Shown here one piece after another: positions 1 to 7,641 of a DNA stretch of 16,070 nt. Made by a program: the position numbers and the translations under genes. Within the stretch, counting starts at the first letter, position 1. Each line of letters starts with the position of its first letter. The DNA is from Ferruginibacter sp. (GTDB lineage: Bacteria > Bacteroidota > Bacteroidia > Chitinophagales > Chitinophagaceae). The notes under the pieces were generated by a model. That model had not been told where the DNA came from and did no database searches. It saw only the letters and a program-made list of their open reading frames with translations. The DNA lies in the NCBI GenBank assembly GCA_025357775.1, contig JANXOQ010000053.1:1-16070 (forward strand), given 5' to 3'.

Positions 1-160
1 CTTCGACGTAGGTAAGTTGCCCGCTTTGTACGCCTTGCTTAATGCGGGCTTTATCGTTTTTAAAAGTGCTTGCTTTGCTAGCTGCTTGTGCTTCTTGTGT
101 AAAAGATGTACCAGTTATTACACTAAATACTGCTACGGCTAAAATGGTTTTTGCTTTCAT
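1..160 (-). CDS. Small secreted protein, 5' end only
   Basis: The frame is open from an ATG at 158-160 to the window edge (53 codons visible). The product begins with a short basic N-terminus (MKAK), a hydrophobic stretch (ILAVAVFSVITG) and a likely signal-peptidase region around SFTQEAQA, so it is probably exported. The mature part starts with Ala, Ser, Lys and Gln residues and contains RIKQGVQSGQLT. That motif resembles the RIxQGVxSGxLT segment of small uncharacterised secreted bacterial proteins, but this is a memory-based resemblance and no function can be given. It is divergent from the lipoprotein gene at 400; the 239 bp between them are very AT-rich and show no complete promoter that I can defend. 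The C-terminus lies outside the window. Confidence 0.6.
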   Translation of the reverse strand, partial: MKAKTILAVAVFSVITGTSFTQEAQAASKASTFKNDKARIKQGVQSGQLTYVE

Positions 161-399
161 TTTTTTAATTTATTTTATAAAAATTATATTCATACTGTAA
201 TAAGTCTTTAAGTTTTGTAAAAAGTTTAAAATGGCACATTTTAAGAAATAATATTTGTATGAAATACTTTAAACTTTAAATCTTTAACAACTGAGTAGCC
301 AATCTTATAAAAGTTGGTAATCCCTTATTAAATTTTATTTATAATCTAAAAAAGACTTTTTTAAACAAACAATAAATATTTTGATTGTAAATTTGTTTA

Positions 400-1791
400 T
401 TGAAATACATATTTTCCATATTTGCTATTAGCTGCGTTTTTATTGCTTGCACAAAAAATAGTTTTATAACCAGCGCAGATGCAAGGCTAAGCACCTCTGT
501 AGATAGTGTAAAGTTTGATACTGTTTTTACGAGTTTAGGCTCTGTAACAAAATCATTTAAAATTTTAAATAATAATGACCAAAATCTTTTATTATCTAAG
601 ATTAAACTTGGAGGCGGTGTAAATTCGTCTTTTAAAATAAATATTAATGGAACTGCTACTACAGAAATAAACAATATTGAATTAGCTGCCAACGACAGCA
701 TATATGTATTTGTAACAGTAACGGTAAATCCAACAGTAGCCAACCTACCCTTTATTATAAGCGATAGTATTTTAATAGAATTTAATGGCAGAAATACCAA
801 AGTGCAGCTAGAAGCTTTTGGGCAAAATGCAAACTTTATTCGCAACGGTATTGTGTTGTCTAATGTAAATTTTACAAACGTACTGCCATACGTTATACTT
901 GGTGGGTTGCAAGTAGCCAGCACAGGCCGGCTTACAATAAATGCTGGTACAAAAATATACTGCCATGCCAATGCACCAATTTTAATAGATGGAAAACTAA
1001 CATGCGATGGCACTAAAATGCAACCTATTATTTTTACTAGCGATAGGCTAGACGAACCTTATAGTAGTTTCCCAGCATCTTGGCCAGGCATATATTTTAG
1101 AGCTACAAGTAAAGATAATTTTTTACAATTTACAACTATAAAAAATGCATACCAAGCATTGGTGGTAGATGCACCTACTACAAATGCAAACCCAAAATTA
1201 ATATTAAAACAATGTATTGTAGATAATGCTTTTGATGTGGGGTTACTTTTAACTAATACCAAAGTTGTTGCAGATAACTGCCTTATTAGTAACTGTGGTA
1301 GCGGGGTGTATGCTAGCTTTGGTGGTAATTATTCATTTACACATTGTACCATTGCATCTTACTCTAATAACTATGTGCTACATAAAAAACCAGCAGTTTT
1401 TGTAACAGATGCAAACGATAACTACCAAACAAATACTTTAAATGTAATGCTAAAAAATTGTATTGTATATGGCGATGCTGGCTTTGTAGAAAATGAAATA
1501 CAAACTAGAAAAGTAGGGGGTAATTTTACACTAAACATTGACCATAGTTTATACCGAGCAGTTACAGCAGACCCTGCCAATGCTAGTATCGTTTTATCAT
1601 TTAAAAATATTAACCCATCTTTTGATAGCATTGACAATCCAAAAAGAATATATGATTTTAGAATCACAAAGAATGCCGCTGCTATTGGCATTAACAAAGG
1701 CATTACAACTTCTCCATTGCTTTTAAAAGACTTGGATGATAATGATAGAAATATCGGCTTACCTGACATGGGTGCTTATGAAAAACCTTAG
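400..1791 (+). CDS. Beta-helix-type surface lipoprotein with C-terminal DMGAYE motif
   Basis: This 463-residue protein starts at a TTG codon; a stop at 388-390 lies in frame just upstream and no ATG is available, so TTG is the best start. Residues 1-17 form a lipoprotein signal peptide, with a lipobox ending FIAC and the acylated Cys at 17. Residues about 35-130 look like an Ig-like beta domain (SLGSVTKSFKI, then NDSIYVFVTVTVNP). From about 150 to 400, short repeated turns such as LILKQCIVDNAF and NCLISNCGSGVYA suggest a right-handed parallel beta-helix. The C-terminus LPDMGAYEKP matches the DxGAYE ending seen in many Bacteroidota beta-helix surface proteins. No catalytic residues are recognisable; it may bind or act on polysaccharide, or be structural. 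The next gene follows after 32 bp on the same strand, so co-transcription is plausible. Confidence 0.8.
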   Translation: MKYIFSIFAISCVFIACTKNSFITSADARLSTSVDSVKFDTVFTSLGSVTKSFKILNNNDQNLLLSKIKLGGGVNSSFKININGTATTEINNIELAANDSIYVFVTVTVNPTVANLPFIISDSILIEFNGRNTKVQLEAFGQNANFIRNGIVLSNVNFTNVLPYVILGGLQVASTGRLTINAGTKIYCHANAPILIDGKLTCDGTKMQPIIFTSDRLDEPYSSFPASWPGIYFRATSKDNFLQFTTIKNAYQALVVDAPTTNANPKLILKQCIVDNAFDVGLLLTNTKVVADNCLISNCGSGVYASFGGNYSFTHCTIASYSNNYVLHKKPAVFVTDANDNYQTNTLNVMLKNCIVYGDAGFVENEIQTRKVGGNFTLNIDHSLYRAVTADPANASIVLSFKNINPSFDSIDNPKRIYDFRITKNAAAIGINKGITTSPLLLKDLDDNDRNIGLPDMGAYEKP

Positions 1792-1823
1792 ATTATTATA
1801 AAACGTAACTTTTCAAAAATAAA

Positions 1824-2402
1824 ATGAAACAAATGATAACCTTAATTTTTGCTGCTGCACTAGTAAGTTGTGCTGGTCCTAATCATGATAACAAAACAAA
1901 TAATATGGAAACAACAAACCCAAAGGATAGTGTGACCTCAATACATAGTTTTAGTGTAAAAGCTTTGGATGGTAGCAACATTAATTTTGCAGATTTTAAG
2001 GGCAAAAAAATATTGATTGTAAATACTGCTTCAGAATGTGGATATACACCACAGTACAAAGACTTAGAATTATTGTACGAAAAGTATAAAGGTAAATTAG
2101 TAATTGTTGGTTTCCCTGCAAACAACTTTGGTGGGCAAGAGCCTGGCACAAATACAGAAATAAAAACTTTTTGTACAAAAAATTATGGAGTTACTTTTCC
2201 TATGGCAGAAAAAGTGTCGGTAAAAGGTGATGATATGGCTGCTATATATCAGTGGCTTACAACCAAAGCTAAAAATGGTGTACTTGATGCAAGTATAAAA
2301 TGGAATTTTAATAAATTTTTGCTAAATGAAAAAGGGGAAGTAATGGCAAAATTTGATAGTGGGACTAAGCCGATGGATGAAGAAATAACAGGAAAATTAT
2401 AA
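1824..2402 (+). CDS. Lipoprotein glutathione peroxidase (thioredoxin-dependent type)
   Basis: This 192-residue glutathione peroxidase-fold protein should reduce H2O2 or organic hydroperoxides. A lipoprotein signal (MKQMITLIFAAALVSC, Cys16) places it in the periplasm or on a membrane. The GPx block NTASECGYTPQY carries peroxidatic Cys72; Gln105 in GGQEPG and Trp160-Asn161 in KWNFNKF complete the usual tetrad. Cys117 in FCTKNYGVTFP matches the resolving Cys of the two-Cys, thioredoxin-reduced class (as in yeast Gpx3), so glutathione is probably not the reductant. The FPCNQF motif reads FPANNF here, losing the middle Cys, which is not essential in that mechanism. The family core is about 160 residues and the extra length is the signal plus a short Asn/Thr-rich linker. 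It may be co-transcribed with the lipoprotein gene upstream, and a hairpin terminator follows. Confidence 0.92.
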   Translation: MKQMITLIFAAALVSCAGPNHDNKTNNMETTNPKDSVTSIHSFSVKALDGSNINFADFKGKKILIVNTASECGYTPQYKDLELLYEKYKGKLVIVGFPANNFGGQEPGTNTEIKTFCTKNYGVTFPMAEKVSVKGDDMAAIYQWLTTKAKNGVLDASIKWNFNKFLLNEKGEVMAKFDSGTKPMDEEITGKL

Positions 2403-2425
2403 AAGCGAATGTTTTTTATTTTATA

Positions 2426-2453
2426 AAAGCCAGTACAAAATTGTGCTGGCTTT
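2426..2453. terminator. Bidirectional intrinsic terminator between convergent genes
   Basis: An 11-bp stem, AAAGCCAGTAC (2426-2436) pairing with GTGCTGGCTTT (2443-2453) with one G-T wobble, closes a 6-nt AAAATT loop. The stem ends in TTT on the plus side, and on the minus side it is followed by TTTTATAAAATAAAAAAC. It sits 23 bp after the GPx stop and 8 bp after the patatin gene stop, so it probably ends both transcripts. Confidence 0.8.
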
Positions 2454-2461
2454 GTAGTATT

Positions 2462-3502
2462 TTACAAAGCCCTTAATGCTAAAAATTCTTCCACCCCTCT
2501 TACGCCATTTTCAAATAATTCTCGCTTGCTTTTATAACTCATCTTTTTTATTTTAGCAGATACATTGCCATAGCTTATAAAAATTGTTCTTCCTTTTTCA
2601 TTCTCTAAGTTTGGATATTTTCTTTCCATTGTTTCCATCATTAAATTTCCAAAGGCTGACATATAATCTTTAAAAGATTTTGGATTGTATTTTGGTATTT
2701 TATTAATGTTATTAAGATAATTTTTTATTTGCTCTGGACGCTCAAGTTTTATACCAATTGTTTGTTTATTAAAAACAAGGTCATTGCACAAAACTGGCTC
2801 TCCACCTACTTTACAGCTATCAAACATACTTATGGGATAATTACAAAGCATGCCACCATCTACATAATAATTTATATATTTATTTGTATCAGCTTTGTTT
2901 ATTTTATGCATTGAATCATCTAAAGGAATGGGTGCAAAATATAAAGGAATTGTACTACTTATGCGCACAGCCGTAGCTAGCGATAAGTTTGGTGTGTTTT
3001 TGTAAGAAAAAATTTCTAATTGTTGCCTACTAATATTTGTACCAGTACAGTAAAGGTCTTTATATAAATTGCTTTCTATTTTCATTTGATGCAGCGCTGC
3101 AAAAGTTAAATTAGCATTACCTGTTTTTGCTAGTAACATATTTTCTAACCAATTTTCAAATTCATCCCCTTTATACAAACCAAACTTTCTTTTTACTCTT
3201 CTATATTTACCTAGCAAACCACCCTTGCCGTCATTAAATTTTTGATAGTGAATGCTCATCATTATGCTATCTATTTCTGTAGCATTATAACCAATACAAA
3301 TCATTAAACCTGCAATAGCACCTGCTGAGGTACCTGCTACATTTTCTATTTTTTGCAAAATATTTTTTTCTTCTAATATTTTAAAAGCCCCTGCATACGC
3401 TATGCCCCTTACTCCACCACCTTCAAGCGCTAGGTTTTTAAATATTGGCTTTGCTTGACTAAAACATTTTATAGAAAATAATAATAATAGCACTATTCTC
3501 AT
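2462..3502 (-). CDS. Secreted patatin-like phospholipase
   Basis: This 346-residue protein belongs to the patatin family of Ser-Asp dyad acyl hydrolases, which cleave phospholipid or other acyl esters. The N-terminus MRIVLLLLFSIKCFSQ is a signal peptide, so export is likely. The domain starts at about residue 21: the oxyanion glycine motif GGGVRG at 28-33, the nucleophile elbow GTSAG with Ser59, and the catalytic DGG motif at 215-217 (YYVDGGMLCNYP). AVRISSTIPLYFAPI at about 178-192 is also typical of the family. Length and motif order suggest an intact enzyme of the small bacterial type without an added beta-barrel. The natural substrate cannot be read from the sequence. A near-match to a Bacteroidota -7 box (TTACTTTG, 3529-3522) lies upstream, but it is too weak to list. 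The gene is convergent with GPx. Confidence 0.9.
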   Translation of the reverse strand: MRIVLLLLFSIKCFSQAKPIFKNLALEGGGVRGIAYAGAFKILEEKNILQKIENVAGTSAGAIAGLMICIGYNATEIDSIMMSIHYQKFNDGKGGLLGKYRRVKRKFGLYKGDEFENWLENMLLAKTGNANLTFAALHQMKIESNLYKDLYCTGTNISRQQLEIFSYKNTPNLSLATAVRISSTIPLYFAPIPLDDSMHKINKADTNKYINYYVDGGMLCNYPISMFDSCKVGGEPVLCNDLVFNKQTIGIKLERPEQIKNYLNNINKIPKYNPKSFKDYMSAFGNLMMETMERKYPNLENEKGRTIFISYGNVSAKIKKMSYKSKRELFENGVRGVEEFLALRAL

Positions 3503-3608
3503 TGTTGGATTTTTTTATAAACAAAGTAATCGTATTTGTAATAAAGTTATACAACTAAGTAACACTATAAAAAATTAGTTTATTTTTACTGCTTATCATC
3601 TATTTAAC

Positions 3609-5045
3609 ATGGCAACAGAAAAAGAACTAATCATTCAATTATTTTCAAAATATAACTCGGAAGAAATTACAGGTATAGACAAACTACCACAAAGTGGAGG
3701 TGAAAGGATATACTACAGGCTTACAACCCTCAAAACATCTTTTATAGCAACAGTAAGTAATAATGTAAAAGAAAACGAAACTTTTTTATACTTTACCAAA
3801 CATTTTAAAAATGCGAAGGCACCCGTGCCCACAGTTTTTATTGAAAATGATGCTAAAACAATTTATATACAAGAAGATTTTGGTGATGCCTCTTTATTAT
3901 CAATATTAGAAGAAAAAGGTTTTACAGAAGAGGTAAAGGTTTTATATAAAAAAACGCTTGAAGCCTTGGCAACACTACAAATAAAAGGAGATGAAAATTT
4001 AAATTATAAAAAATGTATTACAAGCAAAGAGTTTGGCAAACAAGCTATACTAAGTGATTTTTTATATTTTAAATATTATTTTTTGGACACTTTAAAAATA
4101 CCATACGATAAGGAAAAATTAGGAGATGATTTAGATGCACTAAGTAATTATTTAAATCATGCTGATTTTAAATTTTTCCTTTACAGAGATTTTCAGAGTA
4201 GAAATGTAATTATAAAAAATGCTGTGCCATATTTTATAGACTATCAAGGTGGTATGCATGGTGCATTGCAATACGATGTAGCTTCTATGCTATGGCAAGC
4301 CAAGGCAGATTTACCAGACGTATGGAAAACAGAACTACTGCATTATTATATTGAATGTGCAGAAAAAGAATTGCAGCAAACTATTGATGTATCAAGGTTT
4401 GTGAGCCAGTACAATGGCTATGTACTTATTCGTTTGTTACAAGTATTAGGTGCGTATGGCTTTAGAGGTTTACTAGAAAGAAAAGCGCATTTTCTTACGA
4501 GCATTCCATTAGCATTAAAAAATTTAAAATCATTTTTGCAAAATAATAAATTGGGCATAAGTGTACCAGAGTTTGAAAGAGTGCTAGAATTAATAGTAGC
4601 AGATGAAGTAGTACATCGTTTTGAACCAATAAAAGCTACCGATGAAACTCAACTTGTAGTACACATTAAAAGTTTTTCATTTTTAAAAAGCGGTTATCCA
4701 AAAAATGAAAGTACCAATGGTGGGGGTTTTGTGTTTGATTGCAGAGGTATTTTAAACCCTGGCAGAATTGAGCAACATAAAAAAGAAACTGGAAGGGATA
4801 AACCCGTACAAGACTATCTTACAGAAAATACAAGGATGGATGAATATTTAACGGGTGTATTTAGCACTGTAGATATTTCTGTTGAAGACTATATAAAAAG
4901 AAACTTTGAAATACTAGAAGTAAACTTTGGCTGCACAGGCGGGCAGCATAGGAGCGTGTATGCAGCAGATGCACTTGCAAGGCATTTAAAAAATAAATAT
5001 GCTGTAAAAACGATAGTAAAGCATGTGGAGCAAAATTTTGAATGA
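3609..5045 (+). CDS. Aminosugar-kinase-like (AmgK/APH) domain fused to RapZ C-terminal domain
   Basis: This 478-residue protein has two parts. Residues about 1-310 form an aminoglycoside-phosphotransferase-fold kinase: an N-lobe ending in IQEDFGDASLL (88-97), the catalytic loop YRDFQSRN (192-199, Asp194 and Asn199), and the metal-binding IDYQGGMHG (Asp211), followed by QYDVASMLW. The RDFxSRN and IDxQ...G..YD pattern matches AmgK, the anomeric MurNAc/GlcNAc kinase of cell-wall recycling, better than choline or antibiotic kinases. Residues about 345-478 match the C-terminal half of RapZ: FVFDCRGILNPGR, RDKPVQDYL and GCTGGQHRSVYAADALA (441-457). In E. coli this half binds GlcN6P and the GlmZ RNA. 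The usual RapZ Walker-type NTPase half is absent. The kinase His of HxD is Tyr192 here. Inferred role: phosphorylation of an aminosugar, with the RapZ half sensing a related sugar phosphate. No MurU-type nucleotidyltransferase is adjacent. Confidence 0.85.
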   Translation: MATEKELIIQLFSKYNSEEITGIDKLPQSGGERIYYRLTTLKTSFIATVSNNVKENETFLYFTKHFKNAKAPVPTVFIENDAKTIYIQEDFGDASLLSILEEKGFTEEVKVLYKKTLEALATLQIKGDENLNYKKCITSKEFGKQAILSDFLYFKYYFLDTLKIPYDKEKLGDDLDALSNYLNHADFKFFLYRDFQSRNVIIKNAVPYFIDYQGGMHGALQYDVASMLWQAKADLPDVWKTELLHYYIECAEKELQQTIDVSRFVSQYNGYVLIRLLQVLGAYGFRGLLERKAHFLTSIPLALKNLKSFLQNNKLGISVPEFERVLELIVADEVVHRFEPIKATDETQLVVHIKSFSFLKSGYPKNESTNGGGFVFDCRGILNPGRIEQHKKETGRDKPVQDYLTENTRMDEYLTGVFSTVDISVEDYIKRNFEILEVNFGCTGGQHRSVYAADALARHLKNKYAVKTIVKHVEQNFE

Positions 5046-5078
5046 TAGTTGTAAAAATTTCTATTAAAGAAAAGCAAA

Positions 5079-5113
5079 ATTATAAATGAATTCTACACGT
5101 TTTTATTTATAAT
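5079..5113. terminator. Weak inverted repeat between convergent genes
   Basis: ATTATAAAT (5079-5087) and ATTTATAAT (5105-5113) are a perfect 9-bp inverted repeat with a 17-nt spacer, lying between the kinase-RapZ gene and the TPR gene and overlapping the TPR stop codon. The stem is entirely A-T, so stable terminator activity is doubtful. No better terminator is visible in this 57-bp gap. Confidence 0.25.
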
Positions 5114-6107
5114 ATTGCCCAATAGGAAGTTTAAAAATCCTAGATTTTTGAAAATCAACAAACTTCTTATTTTCATCTACATGAGTTTTTACCCAATTAT
5201 CATAAGCCGCTGCATTTTCTGCTGCGGCAAAAAGCCACTGATTGTATGCTTCAAATAATCCTTCTCTAAGTAATTGTTGTTGGTAAATAAATAATTTGAA
5301 AGCAGGTTTATTATTTTTACTATACCATTCTAAAATAAACTTAGCCCTAATCATAGCTAATGAAGAGGTACTTATACCAGCACTCGCTTGGTCTGCTTGC
5401 TTATTCAGCGTTTCTACATAATTTTTTATAAAATTATTTTTTGTAACGGCATTTAAATCTGCATCATTAGGAATAAATAATTTTTTATATGTTTCTAAAA
5501 TGAGTTGTTTCATTTCTTGTGTATTTTCACCAGCAGGATCCATATTCACAAATATTTCACCATAAATTATGCTCCATATTTTATCCGTATTATTAAAATA
5601 GTAGTACCGTGCAGCATTAAAATAGTTTTTGCTAAAAGATGGATCCATTTCAATTCCTTTTTCCCATGTTTTGATTGCATCTTTATTTTTATTAGCTAAT
5701 TGTGCTTCTCCAAGTTCGTTGTATAAAGGTCCGCTATCTGGAAATTTTTTTATTCCTTTTTTAAAAACTTTTTCACTTTCGCTAGGTTGGCTTAGTTGCC
5801 CAAAAATTAATCCCGCAATATGAAAACATTGGTCATCTGCACGCTCATTATCTAGTAATGGTTTTATAATCTCAAGCGCTTTTTCATTGCTTTTTTGATA
5901 GTAATAACTCATAGCTAGGTCTTTTGTAGCTTCTAAATTAGTAGGGTCTTTTTGTATACATTTTGTGAGCACAAGCGATGCATTTGCAAAATCACTTTGG
6001 AGCATAAATATTTTGGCAGTTTCATGCAATTCTTTAGCAGTTTGTGCACACAAAGGTTGCAAATAACTAGTAAATATAATAGACAGTGCAGCTAATAATT
6101 TCTTCAT
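5103..6107 (-). CDS. Secreted TPR-repeat protein
   Basis: The chosen start, ATG at 6105-6107, gives 334 residues and a clear signal peptide (MKKLLAALSIIFTSY, cleavage likely after PLCAQ); the frame could open 14 codons earlier but that would put a non-signal segment in front. Residues about 22-165 contain several tetratricopeptide repeats, with helix pairs such as LEATKDLAMSYYYQKSNEKA, SEKVFKKGIKKFPDSGPLYN and AIKTWEKGIEMDPSF, each ending in the typical pre-proline position. The rest (about 180-334) is helical with aromatic-rich segments and no motif I recognise. TPR proteins usually act as protein-binding scaffolds, here in the periplasm. It follows the DUF1015 gene by 45 bp on the same strand, so it is probably in that transcript; no functional link is known. 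Confidence 0.85.
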   Translation of the reverse strand: MKKLLAALSIIFTSYLQPLCAQTAKELHETAKIFMLQSDFANASLVLTKCIQKDPTNLEATKDLAMSYYYQKSNEKALEIIKPLLDNERADDQCFHIAGLIFGQLSQPSESEKVFKKGIKKFPDSGPLYNELGEAQLANKNKDAIKTWEKGIEMDPSFSKNYFNAARYYYFNNTDKIWSIIYGEIFVNMDPAGENTQEMKQLILETYKKLFIPNDADLNAVTKNNFIKNYVETLNKQADQASAGISTSSLAMIRAKFILEWYSKNNKPAFKLFIYQQQLLREGLFEAYNQWLFAAAENAAAYDNWVKTHVDENKKFVDFQKSRIFKLPIGQYYK

Positions 6108-6152
6108 CGTATTGTAAAGATAAAAAAGGGTAGCCAAATAGCACCCCAATAT

Positions 6153-7382
6153 TTAGTTTATTAAATGTGTAAGTAATCCATCTCTTAATTTTGGTTCAAA
6201 CCAAGTGCTTTTCGGTGGCATTACCTCTCCACTATCTGCTACTGCAAATAGTTGTTCAATACTCACTGGGTATAGGCTTATTGCCAATGCCATTTCGCCA
6301 CTATCTACTCTTTTTTCCAATGCTTGCAATCCTCTTATACCACCCACAAAATCTATTCGCTTATCTGTACGTTGGTCTACAATATTTAAAATAGGCGTAA
6401 GAATATTTTCTTGCATAATGTTTACATCAAGCACACCCAATACATCTGTTTTAATAATATTTTTATCGGCTACTAGTTTATACCATTGCTTATTCATATA
6501 CAATCCAAACTCATGTATTGTATTTGGTATTATGGCTTCAGTAGCTTTTCCTACCAAAAATTTTTCTTTAATTTTCTTTAAAAAATCTACCTCACTTAGC
6601 CCATTCAAATCTTTTACAACACGGTTATAATCCATTATGTACAACTGGCTTGCTGGGAATAATGTAGTAAGAAAAATATTGCAATCTACAGTAGCACTTA
6701 AACCAAACGCAGCCCTAACTTTTGCAGCAGAGGCAGCCCTGTGATGACCATCCGCTATGTAAGTAGCTGGAACATTTTCTTTAAATAAAATGGTTATTTT
6801 CTCAATCGTTTTTTCATCATTTACCACCCATATTTTATGCGCTATTCCATCATCTGCTAATATGCTATATTGAGGTGTTTTATCTGCTTTACATGTAGCT
6901 ATAAGCGCATCTATTGCAGCTACATTTCTATATGCAATAAATACATTACCCGTTTGCGCACCAGTAGTTTTAATATGTGTTATACGATCAAGTTCTTTTT
7001 CTGGTCTTGTAAATTCATGTTTTTTTATAAGCCCTTTCTCATAATCATCTACAGAGCTGCCGCACACCAGCCCCGTTTGATTTCTACCATTCATCGTTAA
7101 CTCATAAATATAATAGCATGGTTTATTTTCTTTAAATAAAATACCTCTACTAATAAATGCTGTTAAGTTTTCTTTAGCCTTTTCATACACTGCTTGGCTA
7201 TGTACATCTATATCTTCAGGCAAGTCTATTTCGCTACGGGTTATGTGTAAAAAAGATTTTGAATTACCTAACGTTCCTTCTCTTGCTTCTGCTACACTCA
7301 TTACATCATAAGGTTGTGATGCTACCTCTTTTGCATGTTCTACTTCAGGTCTTAATGCTGCAAACGGTGAAATTGTAATCAT
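6153..7382 (-). CDS. DUF1015 family protein (serine-locus associated)
   Basis: This 409-residue protein is a full-length match to the DUF1015 family. Recognisable blocks in order are SQPYDVMS (22-29), HEFTRPEKELDRITHI (122-137), YIADGHHRAASA (208-219) and a C-terminal MPPKSTWFEPK starting near 388. Conserved His and Asp residues in DGHHR and the HExTRPxKExDR block look like an active or binding site, but the biochemical activity is not known to me. There is no signal peptide or membrane segment, so it is cytosolic. In Bacteroidota and some other lineages it is commonly found beside serA and serC, suggesting a role in serine or phosphoserine metabolism. Here serC lies 259 bp upstream on the same strand and serA is missing from the gap. 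The leader contains a strong inverted repeat at 7417-7458. Confidence 0.9.
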   Translation of the reverse strand: MITISPFAALRPEVEHAKEVASQPYDVMSVAEAREGTLGNSKSFLHITRSEIDLPEDIDVHSQAVYEKAKENLTAFISRGILFKENKPCYYIYELTMNGRNQTGLVCGSSVDDYEKGLIKKHEFTRPEKELDRITHIKTTGAQTGNVFIAYRNVAAIDALIATCKADKTPQYSILADDGIAHKIWVVNDEKTIEKITILFKENVPATYIADGHHRAASAAKVRAAFGLSATVDCNIFLTTLFPASQLYIMDYNRVVKDLNGLSEVDFLKKIKEKFLVGKATEAIIPNTIHEFGLYMNKQWYKLVADKNIIKTDVLGVLDVNIMQENILTPILNIVDQRTDKRIDFVGGIRGLQALEKRVDSGEMALAISLYPVSIEQLFAVADSGEVMPPKSTWFEPKLRDGLLTHLIN

Positions 7383-7416
7383 ATTATAGATTTTAAAATA
7401 ATAAGTTTTTAATCAT

Positions 7417-7458
7417 AATACATTAAATGTGCGATTACCAAGCACTAAATAATGTATT
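7417..7458. repeat. Two-tier hairpin in the leader of the DUF1015 gene
   Basis: AATACATTA (7417-7425) and TAATGTATT (7450-7458) form a perfect 9-bp outer stem. Inside it, GTGC (7429-7432) and GCAC (7442-7445) form a second stem around a 9-nt loop GATTACCAA. It lies 35-76 nt before the DUF1015 start codon, so it could be a leader RNA structure or a protein-binding palindrome. On the plus strand it is followed by ACTTTTTTAATT, but no plus-strand gene reads into it. Confidence 0.5.
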
Positions 7459-7572
7459 ACTTTTTTAATTATTTAGAAAGATTTTCAAAAAAATAATACT
7501 ATTTAATTAATACTTTTTTTAACATACAGATTTAAATAATCAGTGTTTGTGAGTTTCACTCTTTTTTAAGAA

Positions 7573-7593
7573 AAATATTTGATCGAGATATTT
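7573..7593 (-). terminator. Possible serC terminator
   Basis: AAATATTT (7573-7580) pairs with AGATATTT (7586-7593) through 8 bp including one G-T wobble, with a 5-nt GATCG loop. Read on the minus strand, the stem runs into TTTTTCTT. It begins 49 bp after the serC stop. The stem is A-T only, so this is a weak call. Confidence 0.3.
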
Positions 7594-7641
7594 TATAAAT
7601 GTGTCAGATTAAAATAACTAATTAACTAACATCTCAATCTA

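Noticed and set aside
339..1013. Long minus-strand frame opposite the beta-helix lipoprotein
   Set aside because: It is antisense to a gene with a clear lipobox and C-terminal motif, and its product has no coherent features. The same holds for the long antisense frames at 9585-10109 and 14617-15282.
3581..3588. TATTTTTA as a -7 box for the kinase-RapZ gene
   Set aside because: It differs from TAnnTTTG at the key G and has no TTG at the -33 spacing.
6108..6149. Upstream extension of the TPR protein start
   Set aside because: The extra 14 residues would precede a normal signal peptide, so the start at 6107 is preferred.
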